Assembly: GCA_947645675.1 (NCBI GenBank)
Contig: CANSDP010000001.1
Span: forward strand, 1 to 64,000
DNA length: 64,000 nucleotides
From: an uncultured Bacillota bacterium
GTDB taxonomy: Bacteria > Bacillota > Clostridia > Oscillospirales > Oscillospiraceae
Direction of reading: 5' to 3'
In this document: positions 7,343-14,986 of the stretch, piece by piece
How the letters are laid out: each line of letters starts with the position of its first letter
Numbering within the stretch: the stretch's first letter is position 1
The notes under the pieces: model-generated
What the model was told of the DNA's origin: nothing
Seen by the model: the letters and a program-made list of their open reading frames with translations, nothing else
Databases searched by the model: none
Position numbers and translations under genes: made by a program

Positions 7343-8620
7343 ATGAATGAGGAGACAAAGTCCTGCCCCCACTGCGGGGCACAGCTTCCAGAAGGGGCGT
7401 CCTTCTGTCCCCACTGTGCGCAGGATATCAACCAGCGCGAAGAGGTATCACCACCCCGGCATATGCCGAGGTGGGCGCTGTACAGCGCCCTGATGGTCCT
7501 CGCCGTCCTGCTGCTGGCCGGGGGGCTCTACCTCCGCAGCCGCCCCCAGGTCTGCGACAACGGCACCGCCGAGATTCTCTATACCGATGGCGGCGTCACC
7601 TATCAGGTGCTGGCCGGCTGGATAGACGACCGGTTCAACCCGGCCCAGCAGATCTATCAGCCGGCGGATGTGCGCGACGAGATGTACACCTTCCCCCAGT
7701 GTCTGTATATCAACCACCTGGAGAGCGGCGCCAACGCCAATGACGAATTTATGGAGAAGGTGGAGCGGGTTACCGCCGCCTTTGTTGAGACGGACAGCGA
7801 GGAGCTGCCCTGGACCTGCGACGAGCCGATCCCCCGACCGGGCTATGTCCCGGAGGCCGCCCTGGTCTCCTCCATCCACTTCTACTCCGGCAGCGGTCAG
7901 GGCACCCTGCAGTGGACCGTCGAGCTGAAAAATGGGGACGTCATCCGCCTCTATCAGACCATGCAGTCCATCCCCAAGGAGGTCTACCGCTTCACCCCGG
8001 AGGACACGCCCCTGAACACGGAGGAGGTACAGGCCCTGCTGGACAGCCTAAATGAGATCACAGAGGGCGAGCAGAACATCGTGGAGATCCATCTGCCCCC
8101 GGTGACCTACGACGGAGGTCTCACCATCCCCCGGGCGATCAATCTCTACGGCGCCGAGGAGGGTGGACGCACCATTTTTACCGGCCCCGTCCGCGTAGCG
8201 CCCCCAGTCACAGGGGTCTCCTGGATCTATGACATTGACTTCGTGGGCAGCGGAAACGGCGTGGGCTTCTCCACCTCCACTCGGACGTTCCTCCAGCGCT
8301 GCCGCTTCTCCGGCTGGCGCACCGGCGTGCTGGTACAGGACGCCTGGGTCAGCGCCTTTGATTGTACCTTCGAGGAGAACGAGATCGGCCTGCACTTCAA
8401 TCATGACAGCGGAAACCCCATGGATAGCCGCTACATGGGGGACGTGTTCCGCAACAACGGCACCGCCGTCCTGCTGGAGCGGGTATCCACCAAGGAGTCC
8501 CTCTCCTTCCCCGAGGCGGTGTTCTCCGGCAACGGAACCGACATCGATAACCGCTGCGGGCAGGAGCTGGATGTGAGCGAGGCGATTTTTGAATCGATGA
8601 ACCAGAGCGGTACGGAGTGA
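7343..8620 (+). CDS. Zinc-ribbon, single-pass membrane, right-handed beta-helix protein (paralogue 2)
   Basis: A 425-residue protein with the same order as its upstream neighbour: zinc ribbon CPHCGAQLPEGASFCPHCAQ, a membrane helix at about 43-62 (LYSALMVLAVLLLAGGLYL), and an external region ending in beta-helix repeats (VSAFDCTFEENEIGLHF, YMGDVFRNNGTAVLLE, NGTDIDNRCGQELDVSEAIF). The two proteins share many blocks, so this is a tandem duplication that has since diverged. The ATG at 7343 has an AGAGAGGA box about ten bases upstream; the gap from the previous stop is 16 bases. A terminator at 8650 ends the operon. Confidence 0.8.
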   Translation: MNEETKSCPHCGAQLPEGASFCPHCAQDINQREEVSPPRHMPRWALYSALMVLAVLLLAGGLYLRSRPQVCDNGTAEILYTDGGVTYQVLAGWIDDRFNPAQQIYQPADVRDEMYTFPQCLYINHLESGANANDEFMEKVERVTAAFVETDSEELPWTCDEPIPRPGYVPEAALVSSIHFYSGSGQGTLQWTVELKNGDVIRLYQTMQSIPKEVYRFTPEDTPLNTEEVQALLDSLNEITEGEQNIVEIHLPPVTYDGGLTIPRAINLYGAEEGGRTIFTGPVRVAPPVTGVSWIYDIDFVGSGNGVGFSTSTRTFLQRCRFSGWRTGVLVQDAWVSAFDCTFEENEIGLHFNHDSGNPMDSRYMGDVFRNNGTAVLLERVSTKESLSFPEAVFSGNGTDIDNRCGQELDVSEAIFESMNQSGTE

Positions 8621-8649
8621 GCGGCGGCACAGATTGATAATACAGCAAT

Positions 8650-8693
8650 TAAAAGGCCGCAGACGGTTGGGCTGAACCGTCTGCGGCCTTTTC
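8650..8693. terminator. Bidirectional terminator between convergent genes
   Basis: AAAAGGCCGCAGACGGTT pairs with AACCGTCTGCGGCCTTTT across a short loop, with A/T tails on both sides. It serves the zinc-ribbon operon and possibly the leftward stalk gene. Confidence 0.85.
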
Positions 8694-8742
8694 GATTTCT
8701 AAAAACCTCTGTGCGGGCTGCGCAAAGCCGGGGAAGGGAGGC

Positions 8743-10572
8743 TTAGAAATAACTCATACTGATAATGATGAAACCGAAGTCGATGCTGGGGTCGGCGGCC
8801 ACCATCACATGGACGGCGAGCCTGCCATCGGCTGTGTTTTTGACCATCATGTCGTTCGCGCTATCATGATCTATGTTGCTGCCGAGGGGGTTGGAGAAAC
8901 CAAGCGCAACAAGCTCATTCAGATAGCGATTGCGAAGATTGACCAACTCAACGGCGGTGTAACCCCCCGGGCCCAGATTAAAGTGATACCAGTAGGAGTC
9001 CCGTCTTCCTTCGTCCAGTGTGGAGGTGGAGTATTTAGGGTCGTATCGAATGCCGTTGATCCGCCCAAAATCGGGGACCTCGGAGAAGTTGGGGTAGGTG
9101 GCGTCCGGCACCGCTTCGCCCGGGGCGTAGTTCAAGAGCATTTTGCCGTTTGAGTCAAGCTGGGCCCGCCCGCCGGTGATGGTGGTGGTGGGGACGGGGC
9201 TGTCATTCATCTCCCCGGTAGTGGTATCGCCTCCGGAGGGGCCGGTGGTGGCGGGAGGCGTACCCTGTCCGCCGTCACTGCCCAGATTGGAGATATTGCC
9301 CAGGGTGATATCATAGCTGTCCCAGGAGGCGTCGTCGAAGATGCGGAAATCGCCCCCAATGGTAGTGATGGTGCTGACATCCGGCCCATTGTAGTCCTGG
9401 ACCGAGATGTTCACACGGCCAGTGGAACAGGGCAGCACGGGATCGGACATGATGGTGTTCTCATAGCTCCGCCGTTCCACCTTCACCGTGTCATTCTGAA
9501 TCAGCAGGGTCTTGGAGGTCTTGTTGCGCACCATCAGATAGATCTCAATGCTGTTTCTATCGGAGGAGTATTTTTCGTACTCGGCCCGATCAAAGTAAAT
9601 CTCCAGCTTACTGTCACTGTAGAGAGCGGTGCGGTTTCCCGCGGAAGGGATCGTACTGTCAGTCTGACCGGTGTAGATGTTCCGGGCGGGGAACAGGGCT
9701 TCGTAGCTGTCGCCATTGGCCGAAATAATCCGGAACTGCCCCCCCACGGTCTCCACCTTGTTCAGGCTCACCAGGGAGAAGTCAATCTGCTCGATGGTGA
9801 CATCCACCGTGCCAATGCTGTCGGCAGAGACATCGTCGCTCATGATGATGCTATTAAAGCAGTATCCGTTTAGGCTCACCGCGTCGCACTGGACCGTGAT
9901 CTTCCCGCTGGTCTTGTTGTCCACATCCAGGTAGAGCTCAGCCTCATCATCGTCGTATTTGGACTTCTCCACCCGAACAAAGTTGATCTTCACATTGCTG
10001 TCCTCATAGAGGGGGGTATCGCTGATGGTCTTGGGCTCCTCCGGTGTGGGGGGCTGGACGGAGCCAGAGCCTGTCTCAATGAAGATGCCCTTCTCCACCG
10101 ACCAGTCCACGGTAAAGCCCAGGGCCGCGCCCAGGTCCCGGAGTTTATAGTAGGTATAGGCCCCACCGTCGTCGTCCAGGAGGACGATGGCCTCCAGCGC
10201 GGCGGCCTGACCGTTGATGCTGGTGGGGGCTGTGGCGGGGGAGTAGGCCCGGTCGCCGGTGAAGGGAGTGCTCATCTCGGCGCCGGTGGAGGTGTAACTC
10301 TTCCCGGTCTCAATGTTTACCGCCCCGTTCCAGCCCACCTCAAACTGGGCGGCGGTGCCGTTCAGGATCTGAGCCACATCCCGGAGCTTCACATAGTTGG
10401 TGTCATTGCCGTTGGCGTCCTTCAATGCATAGGCCTGAAAGACCACGGAGGTGCCGTCTACCAGAATGGTCTGGGTGGAGGCGTAGGCGGTGCCTCCACT
10501 GGCGTAGGCGGCGGGGACCAGGCCCAGACATAGCGTCAGGGCCAAGGCCAGGGACAGTGCGCGTTTCTTCAT
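8743..10572 (-). CDS. Secreted stalk-domain (copper amine oxidase N-like) protein
   Basis: A 609-residue protein. A signal peptide (MKKRALSLALALTLCLG...AYAS) is followed by two tandem copper-amine-oxidase-N-like 'stalk' repeats: ILVDGTSVVFQAYALKD...YVKLRDVAQILNG (about 35-95) and ALEAIVLLDD...YYKLRDLGAALGFTVDW (about 120-170). Next come two related beta-sandwich-like blocks with VDNKTSGKITVQ and VRNKTSKTLLIQ (about 195-300 and 315-425), a Gly/Thr/Pro linker, and a C-terminal region. These proteins are exported and probably attached to the cell wall; no enzyme site was recognised. MKKR is preceded by AAGAAAGAAGGAGAAAAC. A relative with the same repeats is at 52737. Confidence 0.85.
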   Translation of the reverse strand: MKKRALSLALALTLCLGLVPAAYASGGTAYASTQTILVDGTSVVFQAYALKDANGNDTNYVKLRDVAQILNGTAAQFEVGWNGAVNIETGKSYTSTGAEMSTPFTGDRAYSPATAPTSINGQAAALEAIVLLDDDGGAYTYYKLRDLGAALGFTVDWSVEKGIFIETGSGSVQPPTPEEPKTISDTPLYEDSNVKINFVRVEKSKYDDDEAELYLDVDNKTSGKITVQCDAVSLNGYCFNSIIMSDDVSADSIGTVDVTIEQIDFSLVSLNKVETVGGQFRIISANGDSYEALFPARNIYTGQTDSTIPSAGNRTALYSDSKLEIYFDRAEYEKYSSDRNSIEIYLMVRNKTSKTLLIQNDTVKVERRSYENTIMSDPVLPCSTGRVNISVQDYNGPDVSTITTIGGDFRIFDDASWDSYDITLGNISNLGSDGGQGTPPATTGPSGGDTTTGEMNDSPVPTTTITGGRAQLDSNGKMLLNYAPGEAVPDATYPNFSEVPDFGRINGIRYDPKYSTSTLDEGRRDSYWYHFNLGPGGYTAVELVNLRNRYLNELVALGFSNPLGSNIDHDSANDMMVKNTADGRLAVHVMVAADPSIDFGFIIISMSYF

Positions 10573-10678
10573 GTTTTCTCCTTCTTTCTTTGAAATTTCC
10601 CAATTGACAAGCCCCGGCTGGCAGCCAGGGCCAGAAGGGCAGGCTTACTGCGCTTTTTCATACCATGCGTTTCCTATG

Positions 10679-10970
10679 CTAAAACAGGATCTTTTCCCCT
10701 TCGGAGAACAGCTTGTCATTGATGCCGGTCAGGCTGGTGTGGTGGACGATGTCATGGATGATAATGGCGTCCCGCTTATTGGCAGGGTAGAGTTGGGCGT
10801 CCTCCGGCCAGAGAAGACCGGACCTCGCTCATTCCCGCCTGTCTGGCCAAAACGGCCTTGAAAGTGGGTTTGCGCTGAGACAGCTCTCCCGGCAGCCCGG
10901 TAGCCGTCCTGTCTACAAAGTCGGTGGTTCTCTTCCTCATCCCTGTGATCTCCGCTCTACCTTTAGTCAT
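10679..10970 (-). pseudogene. Decayed copy of the XRE regulator at 4819-5244
   Basis: Minus-strand translation gives FKAVLARQAGMSEV (helix-turn-helix remnant), then a deleted/frameshifted middle, then KRDAIIIHDIVHHTSL and INDKLFSEGEKILF before TAG. The intact gene ends KRDAIISHGILYHTPL...INDKLFAENEKTLI, so the two are clearly homologous. The upstream DNA also matches: ACAATAT-C/G-CTGGCTGCATAG occurs at about 5321 and again at about 11009. About half the coding region is missing, so it is not functional. Confidence 0.75.
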
Positions 10971-11196
10971 TACTTTTTATAACCATTTTACAGGCTGTTC
11001 CGGCAAAAAACAATATGCTGGCTGCATAGAAACGCATATTTTTTGCTGGCAGCGGCGGAGGCGGGCCCACAAAGCCATTCGGTTTTGCAAGGGGGGCATT
11101 TTTCTTATTCTGAAATTTATTGAAAAGCAAGGGATATAACCTGAAAAAGAAAGTTTCGTCTCTCCCCCTCATATAGATAGGGGAGAGGTGATTTTT

Positions 11197-11478
11197 ATGG
11201 CGGGAAAACCCCGGCGTTTGGGATTTTTGGAGCGGGCGGCGGAGGTGTTTGACCTCCCGGCGGACGCGGTTGCGGGGGTTCCCCGGCTGGAGCTGGTGGG
11301 GGACAGGGAGCTGCGGGTGGAGAACCACAAGGGCATCCTGGCCTACGGCCGGGAGGAGATTCACATCAGCGGAGGCGTTTACATCATCAAGGTGGTGGGT
11401 CAGGAGCTGGAGCTGAGGGCTATGACGGGGCTGGAGCTGCTGATTACAGGGAAGGTTTTACAAATCTCGTTGGCGTGA
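11197..11478 (+). CDS. yqfC: Sporulation protein YqfC
   Basis: A 93-residue protein of the YabP/YqfC family: LGFLERAAEVFDLPADAVAG at the N-terminus and a beta-rich core (RVENHKGILAYGREEIHISG, then IIKVVGQELELRAMTGLELL). In Bacillus, yqfC is expressed in the mother cell under sigma-E. The order yqfC-yqfD-phoH is conserved in spore-forming Firmicutes and is seen here. ATG 11197 follows GGGGAGAGG; the in-frame GTG at 11188 lies inside that ribosome site and was rejected. Confidence 0.9.
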   Translation: MAGKPRRLGFLERAAEVFDLPADAVAGVPRLELVGDRELRVENHKGILAYGREEIHISGGVYIIKVVGQELELRAMTGLELLITGKVLQISLA

Positions 11479-11488
11479 TGGCAAACAA

Positions 11489-11517
11489 TAAGGCTCCCGC
11501 TCAAAGGGAGCCTTTTC
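11489..11517 (+). terminator. Intrinsic terminator between yqfC and yqfD
   Basis: AAGGCTCCC-GCTCAAA-GGGAGCCTTTTC forms a nine-pair stem with a T-rich tail, 11 bases after the yqfC stop and before the yqfD ribosome site. It should reduce read-through into yqfD. Confidence 0.75.
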
Positions 11518-11535
11518 GGATTGGAGGGGCAACCT

Positions 11536-12750
11536 ATGCGGCGTTTGATGAATTATCTCCGGGGTATGGCTGTCGTCCGGCTGACCGGGCTGTTCCCCGA
11601 GCGGCTGATTAACCTCTGCGCCCAGGAGGGAATTGAGTTCTGGGCCATGGAGTGGCTGGACGAGCACACCGTCCGCTTTACCACCCGGCGTTACACCCTG
11701 GGGCGGCTGGAGGAGCTGGCTGGACGGGCGGGGTGTGAGGTGGGACGGGAATCCAGCCGGGGCCTGCCCGATTTCCTGAGCCGGTTCCGCACCCGGTACG
11801 CCTTTCTGGCGGGGCTGGCCTTCGCCCTGTGTGCGGTGAGCGTGCTGTCCCGCTTTGTCCTCACTGTGGAGGTGACTGGCAATGAACGTGTCCCCACCGC
11901 CGTGATCCTGAGCCAGCTGCGGCAGCTTGGGGTGCGCCCTGGGGTCTACGGCCCGTCGCTGGACTGTAAGCAGCTGGCTCAGGACGCCCTGCTGGGGCTG
12001 GAGGACCTGTCCTGGATGGCCATCAATCTCCATGGGACCCGGGTGGAGGTCGTGGTTCGGGAGGCGGTGAAGCGGCCCGAGCGGCTGGACGAGTCGGGCT
12101 TCTTCCACATCGTGGCCCAGGCGGACGGCCTTGTGGTCCACATGGAGACGGAGCGGGGGGAAGCCGTGGTGCGGGAAGGGGACGTGGTGGCCAAGGGGGA
12201 CGTGCTTATCTCCGGCATTGTCTCCATGGAGCCGCCCCAGTACACCGATATGCCCATTGTGGAGTATCAGACCCACGCCCGGGGACGGGTATGGGCCCGG
12301 TCCTGGCGGACCCTCACCGCCGCAATCCCGGTTCAGACCGGGGTGAAGGAGTACACCGGGGAGGAGAAAAGTGTCTGGTCGGTAAATTTTTTGGGACATC
12401 GGGTGAAAATTTTTGGAAACACTAGCATTTCCTGGCCGCGGTATGATAAAATAACCTCAGTACGTCAGGCGGTCCTGCCCGGGGGACGGGAGCTGCCCCT
12501 GTTCTGGAACCGGGAGACCTTTCGGGAGTACGCCCCCCGCTCCATCGAGGTGGACCGGGAAGCCGCCCGCCAGCTGCTGGAGGAGGAGCTGCGGAAGCGG
12601 CTGGACACCCTCATTGGCGAGGACGGCCAGGTGGAGCAGACCCGGTACTCCGCCCGGGTGACCGGAGGGAGGCTGGAGGTCACCCTCACAGCCCAGTGCC
12701 TGGAGGAAATCGGGGAGGAGGCACCCGGGGCGGAGGGGGAGAATCCGTAG
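11536..12750 (+). CDS. yqfD: Sporulation protein YqfD
   Basis: A 404-residue protein. The N-terminal part is soluble (MRRLMNYLRGMAVVRLTGLF). A single membrane helix lies at about 88-108 (YAFLAGLAFALCAVSVLSRF), followed by a FtsQ/POTRA-like segment (VEVTGNERVPTAVILSQL) and conserved YqfD blocks (DLSWMAINLHGTRVEVVV, VVREGDVVAKGDVLISG). It belongs to the sigma-E sporulation membrane proteins. ATG 11536 has GGAGGG eight bases upstream; TTG 11521 was rejected because it precedes that site. The stop codon TAG is formed by the first bases of a palindromic repeat (12747). Confidence 0.9.
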   Translation: MRRLMNYLRGMAVVRLTGLFPERLINLCAQEGIEFWAMEWLDEHTVRFTTRRYTLGRLEELAGRAGCEVGRESSRGLPDFLSRFRTRYAFLAGLAFALCAVSVLSRFVLTVEVTGNERVPTAVILSQLRQLGVRPGVYGPSLDCKQLAQDALLGLEDLSWMAINLHGTRVEVVVREAVKRPERLDESGFFHIVAQADGLVVHMETERGEAVVREGDVVAKGDVLISGIVSMEPPQYTDMPIVEYQTHARGRVWARSWRTLTAAIPVQTGVKEYTGEEKSVWSVNFLGHRVKIFGNTSISWPRYDKITSVRQAVLPGGRELPLFWNRETFREYAPRSIEVDREAARQLLEEELRKRLDTLIGEDGQVEQTRYSARVTGGRLEVTLTAQCLEEIGEEAPGAEGENP

Positions 12751-12821
12751 GGCGGGACGACTCGGCCCGCCGCTTTGAGAGAACAGCAAGAAAACGGCGC
12801 GCCGGGGTCGCCGCGCCCTAC
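12747..12821. repeat. Intergenic GC-rich repeat, family A, copy 1
   Basis: It begins GTAGGGCGGGACGACTCGG and ends GGGGTCGCCGCGCCCTAC, with inverted GTAGGGCG/CGCCCTAC termini. A near-identical frame recurs at 13926-14007 with a different centre. The first copy provides the stop codon of yqfD. Confidence 0.8.
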
Positions 12822-12828
12822 AGCAGAT

Positions 12829-12897
12829 GTAGGGGCGCATATTATGCGCCCGCCGTCACGCACCGGAGTAATTCGGGCGGATTATATCCGCCCCTAC
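12829..12897. repeat. Intergenic GC-rich repeat, family B, copy 1
   Basis: GTAGGGGCGCATATTATGCG at one end and GGCGGATTATATCCGCCCCTAC at the other, each end a small hairpin and the two ends inverted relative to each other. Relatives with the GTAGGGGCG/CGCCCCTAC ends lie at 37959, 38752 and 40532. Confidence 0.75.
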
Positions 12898-12933
12898 AGA
12901 AGATTTTAACCTAAGCAAGGAGATCAGTTACCC

Positions 12934-13905
12934 ATGACAGAACAGACCATCAGTTTAGAGCGTCTGGAGGAGACCATCAATGTGTTCGGCTCCTTCGACG
13001 AAAATATCCGCATCATTGAGCATGAGCTGGGGGTCACGGTGGTAAGCCGGGATTCCATGCTCAAGGTGGCGGGGGAGGACCCGGAGGGGGTCATGTACGC
13101 CGTCAAGGCCATTGAGAATCTGATGACCCTGGCCTCCAAGGGGGAGACCATCAACGAGCAGAACGTGCGCTACATTGTCCAGCTGGTGCGGGAGGGCAAG
13201 GAGGGACAGATCGTCCAGCTGGCGGGGGACGTGATCTGCGTTACCGCCAAGGGCAAGCCCATCAAGGCCAAGACCCTGGGGCAGAAGAAGTATGTCCAGG
13301 CCATCCGGGACAATGTGGTCACCGTAGGGGTGGGCCCCGCCGGCACGGGCAAGACCTATCTGGCCGTAGCCGCCGCCGTGGCCGCCTTCCGGGCCAAGGA
13401 GATCAACCGGATTATCCTCACCCGCCCGGCGGTGGAGGCGGGGGAGCGGCTGGGCTTCCTGCCCGGCGACCTCCAGTCCAAGGTGGACCCCTACCTGCGG
13501 CCCCTGTACGACGCCCTCTTTGAGATGCTGGGCCCGGAGACCTATCAGAAATATCTGGAGCGGGGCAACATCGAGGTGGCCCCCCTGGCCTATATGCGGG
13601 GCCGCACCCTGGACGACAGCTTTATCATTCTGGACGAGGCCCAGAATACCTCCCGGGAGCAGATGAAAATGTTCCTCACCCGCCTGGGCTTTGGGTCCAA
13701 AATCGTCATTACCGGCGATATCACCCAGATTGACCTGCCAGCGGACAAGGTGTCCGGCCTGCGGGAGGCCATGCGGGTGCTGAAGGGGGTGGAGGATATC
13801 GCCCTCCTCCGCCTGGGCGAGGCCGATGTGGTCCGCCACGCCCTGGTCCAGCGGATTATCAAGGCCTATGAGGTGGACGAGGAACGCAGGAGCAAGAAGA
13901 AATAA
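12934..13905 (+). CDS. phoH: PhoH family ATPase
   Basis: A 323-residue protein of the PhoH/PhoL (YbeZ) family: a KH-like N-terminal part (INVFGSFDENIRIIEHELGV) and an ATPase core with Walker A GPAGTGKTYLAVA (about 137), conserved RPAVEAGERLGFLPGDL, Walker B FIILDEAQNTS (about 230) and the sensor motif KIVITGDITQIDLP. The family is linked to RNA metabolism and often sits next to ybeY; here the downstream ybeY-era part of the usual cluster is absent. ATG 12934 follows AAGGAGATCAG. Confidence 0.95.
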   Translation: MTEQTISLERLEETINVFGSFDENIRIIEHELGVTVVSRDSMLKVAGEDPEGVMYAVKAIENLMTLASKGETINEQNVRYIVQLVREGKEGQIVQLAGDVICVTAKGKPIKAKTLGQKKYVQAIRDNVVTVGVGPAGTGKTYLAVAAAVAAFRAKEINRIILTRPAVEAGERLGFLPGDLQSKVDPYLRPLYDALFEMLGPETYQKYLERGNIEVAPLAYMRGRTLDDSFIILDEAQNTSREQMKMFLTRLGFGSKIVITGDITQIDLPADKVSGLREAMRVLKGVEDIALLRLGEADVVRHALVQRIIKAYEVDEERRSKKK

Positions 13906-13925
13906 CCCGGGTTATTGGACCCTTT

Positions 13926-14007
13926 GTAGGGCGGGACGACCCGGCCCGCCGTCCACGGAGATCGGATACCCTCGGGAGAACGGCGCGCCGGGGTCGTCGC
14001 GCCCTAC
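13926..14007. repeat. Intergenic GC-rich repeat, family A, copy 2
   Basis: The left end (GTAGGGCGGGACGACCCGG) and right end (GGGGTCGTCGCGCCCTAC) match 12747-12821 almost exactly while the middle differs. It lies 20 bases after the phoH stop and overlaps the last codons of the leftward gene at 14004. Confidence 0.8.
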
Positions 14008-14186
14008 GGTTCCCACAGACAGGCTGCCCCCAGCTGGAGCCCCATCCGGAGCCCGCTGTAGAAGGTCCAGAGGCCGTGGCCTCTTACGGGATCGTTTTGC
14101 ATCTCTTCGGGCCAGAAGCTGGGGTCCGGTCCTGTGACCATGCCGGCGTAGAGCAGTTTCACAATCATAGGGATTTCGTGTTTCAT
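14004..14186 (-). CDS. Small conserved-looking hypothetical protein (60 aa)
   Basis: ATG 14186 follows a CGGAGGGAATCATA ribosome site. The protein reads MKHEIPMIVKLLYAGMVTGP, then SFWPEEMQNDPVRGHGLWTF and a hydrophobic tail ending CLWEP. A perfect sigma-A promoter (14230-14258) drives it, and two XRE-style operators lie in that promoter, so it is very likely repressed by the divergent regulator at 14270. No function was recognised. The 3' end merges with a family A repeat, so the C-terminus may have been altered. Confidence 0.6.
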   Translation of the reverse strand: MKHEIPMIVKLLYAGMVTGPDPSFWPEEMQNDPVRGHGLWTFYSGLRMGLQLGAACLWEP

Positions 14187-14210
14187 TATGATTCCCTCCG
14201 AGACATAATA

Positions 14211-14224
14211 CAAGCCACTAGTTG
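14211..14224. promoter_or_regulatory. Candidate XRE operator, site 2
   Basis: CAAG-CCACTA-GTTG, a 4-6-4 dyad (reverse CAAC-TAGTGG-CTTG) near the transcription start of the small leftward gene. It is centred 30 bp (about three helical turns) from the matching site at 14241. Confidence 0.5.
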
Positions 14225-14229
14225 CCTAT

Positions 14230-14258
14230 ATTATAATATGCAAGTAATTGCTTGTCAA
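14230..14258 (-). promoter_or_regulatory. Sigma-A promoter of the small leftward gene
   Basis: On the minus strand TTGACA (14258-14253) and TATAAT (14235-14230) are separated by exactly 17 bases, a consensus promoter. The operator at 14241-14254 occupies the spacer. Confidence 0.75.
14241..14254. promoter_or_regulatory. Candidate XRE operator, site 1
   Basis: CAAG-TAATTG-CTTG, a perfect 4-6-4 dyad lying between the -35 and -10 of the leftward promoter and just upstream of the regulator's own ribosome site. A bound repressor would block both directions. Confidence 0.55.
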
Positions 14259-14269
14259 GAGGTATTTAT

Positions 14270-14488
14270 ATGATTTTTAACGAAAGATTGAAAATTCTCC
14301 GTGAGGAGAAGCGTTTGACCCAAGAGAGTACGGCCAGGGCCTTGGACATGCCTCTGAGAACGTACAATCGCCTGGAATCTGATGGCGCTAAAACGCATTA
14401 TGATACTCTGCTGAAGATTGCGGACCTTTATGAAGTTTCCGTGGACTGGCTCATGGGCCGGACGGACAGGCGTGAGATCAACCGGTAG
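14270..14488 (+). CDS. Small XRE/Cro-type repressor
   Basis: A 72-residue protein that is almost entirely a helix-turn-helix domain: NERLKILREEKRLTQESTAR, then ALDMPLRTYNRLESD and a final YEVSVDWLMGRTD, typical of phage/plasmid-type repressors. ATG 14270 has AAGAGG seven bases upstream. It is divergent from the 60-aa gene, with two matched dyads between the starts, so it probably represses that gene and itself. Confidence 0.88.
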   Translation: MIFNERLKILREEKRLTQESTARALDMPLRTYNRLESDGAKTHYDTLLKIADLYEVSVDWLMGRTDRREINR

Positions 14489-14545
14489 GGGCGGCTCTAA
14501 AACCAGGGTAATTAAATGAGTAGATCAATTGTGAACGGCCGCAGT

Positions 14546-14680
14546 CCAAAAGCCTCCCTCTTAGAGGGAGGTGGCGCGGCGAAGCCGTGACGGAGGGAGT
14601 CCTCCGAAGGTCTGCGGGGAGTTCGGGGGGACTCCCTCAGTCAGCTTCGCTGACAGCTCCCTCGGAGAGGGAGCCTTTGG
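14546..14680. repeat. Intergenic inverted-repeat element, family C
   Basis: The left end is CCAAAAGCCTCCCTC followed by GAGGGAGG. The right end mirrors it as CTCCCTCGGAGAGGGAG and CCTTTGG. Inner parts also pair (GGAGGGAGTCC with GGACTCCCTC; GGCGAAGCC and CAGCTTCGCTGA arms). The layout is MITE-like, with no coding capacity. A partial relative (CTCCCTC...GAGGGAGGC) occurs at about 31552-31573. Confidence 0.7.
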
Positions 14681-14746
14681 GTGCGGCAATGATACATTGT
14701 TCAATGTTCACCCGTTCAATTACCGTGGCCCTGAACCGCCGAGCGG

Positions 14747-14775
14747 TTGACAAAGGAGCTTGGAGAGGATAAGAT
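14747..14775 (+). promoter_or_regulatory. Sigma-A promoter of the 47-aa gene
   Basis: TTGACA at 14747-14752 and TAAGAT at 14770-14775 with a 17-base spacer, 28 bases before the start codon. Confidence 0.6.
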
Positions 14776-14803
14776 AGAGGTGTTCCCAGATAGGAGGACA
14801 GGT

Positions 14804-14947
14804 ATGGAGGCGGTACAAATGACAGACAAGCAGTTCGATAAGATCATCAAGATGATCCGTATGGTCCTGGACGGCTGCAAGGACCTGGACGAGGCAAAAA
14901 AGAAAGTAGAGGAACTGCTGGAGGACCAGCACGAAAAAGGTGAATAG
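14804..14947 (+). CDS. Small helical protein (47 aa), unknown function
   Basis: ATG 14804 follows TAGGAGGACAGG, and the protein is MEAVQMTDKQFDKIIKMIRM, then a Lys/Glu-rich amphipathic helix (DLDEAKKKVEELLEDQHEKG). It is strongly charged, has no Cys and has no membrane segment. It has its own promoter and a strong terminator four bases after the stop, so it is a free-standing transcript of about 200 nt. No function was recognised. Confidence 0.65.
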   Translation: MEAVQMTDKQFDKIIKMIRMVLDGCKDLDEAKKKVEELLEDQHEKGE

Positions 14948-14950
14948 CAG

Positions 14951-14983
14951 AAGTCCCGCCGGAGCGCTCCGGCGGGACTTTTT
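14951..14983. terminator. Bidirectional terminator
   Basis: AAGTCCCGCCGGAGCGCTCCGGCGGGACTTTTT: a 14-pair stem with A and T tails, shared by the 47-aa gene and the convergent histidine kinase gene. Confidence 0.9.
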
Positions 14984-14986
14984 GGC

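Noticed and set aside
12747-14007. CRISPR array, suggested by recurring palindromic repeats
   Set aside because: The repeats are few, unevenly spaced and interrupted by a gene, their centres vary, and no cas gene is present.
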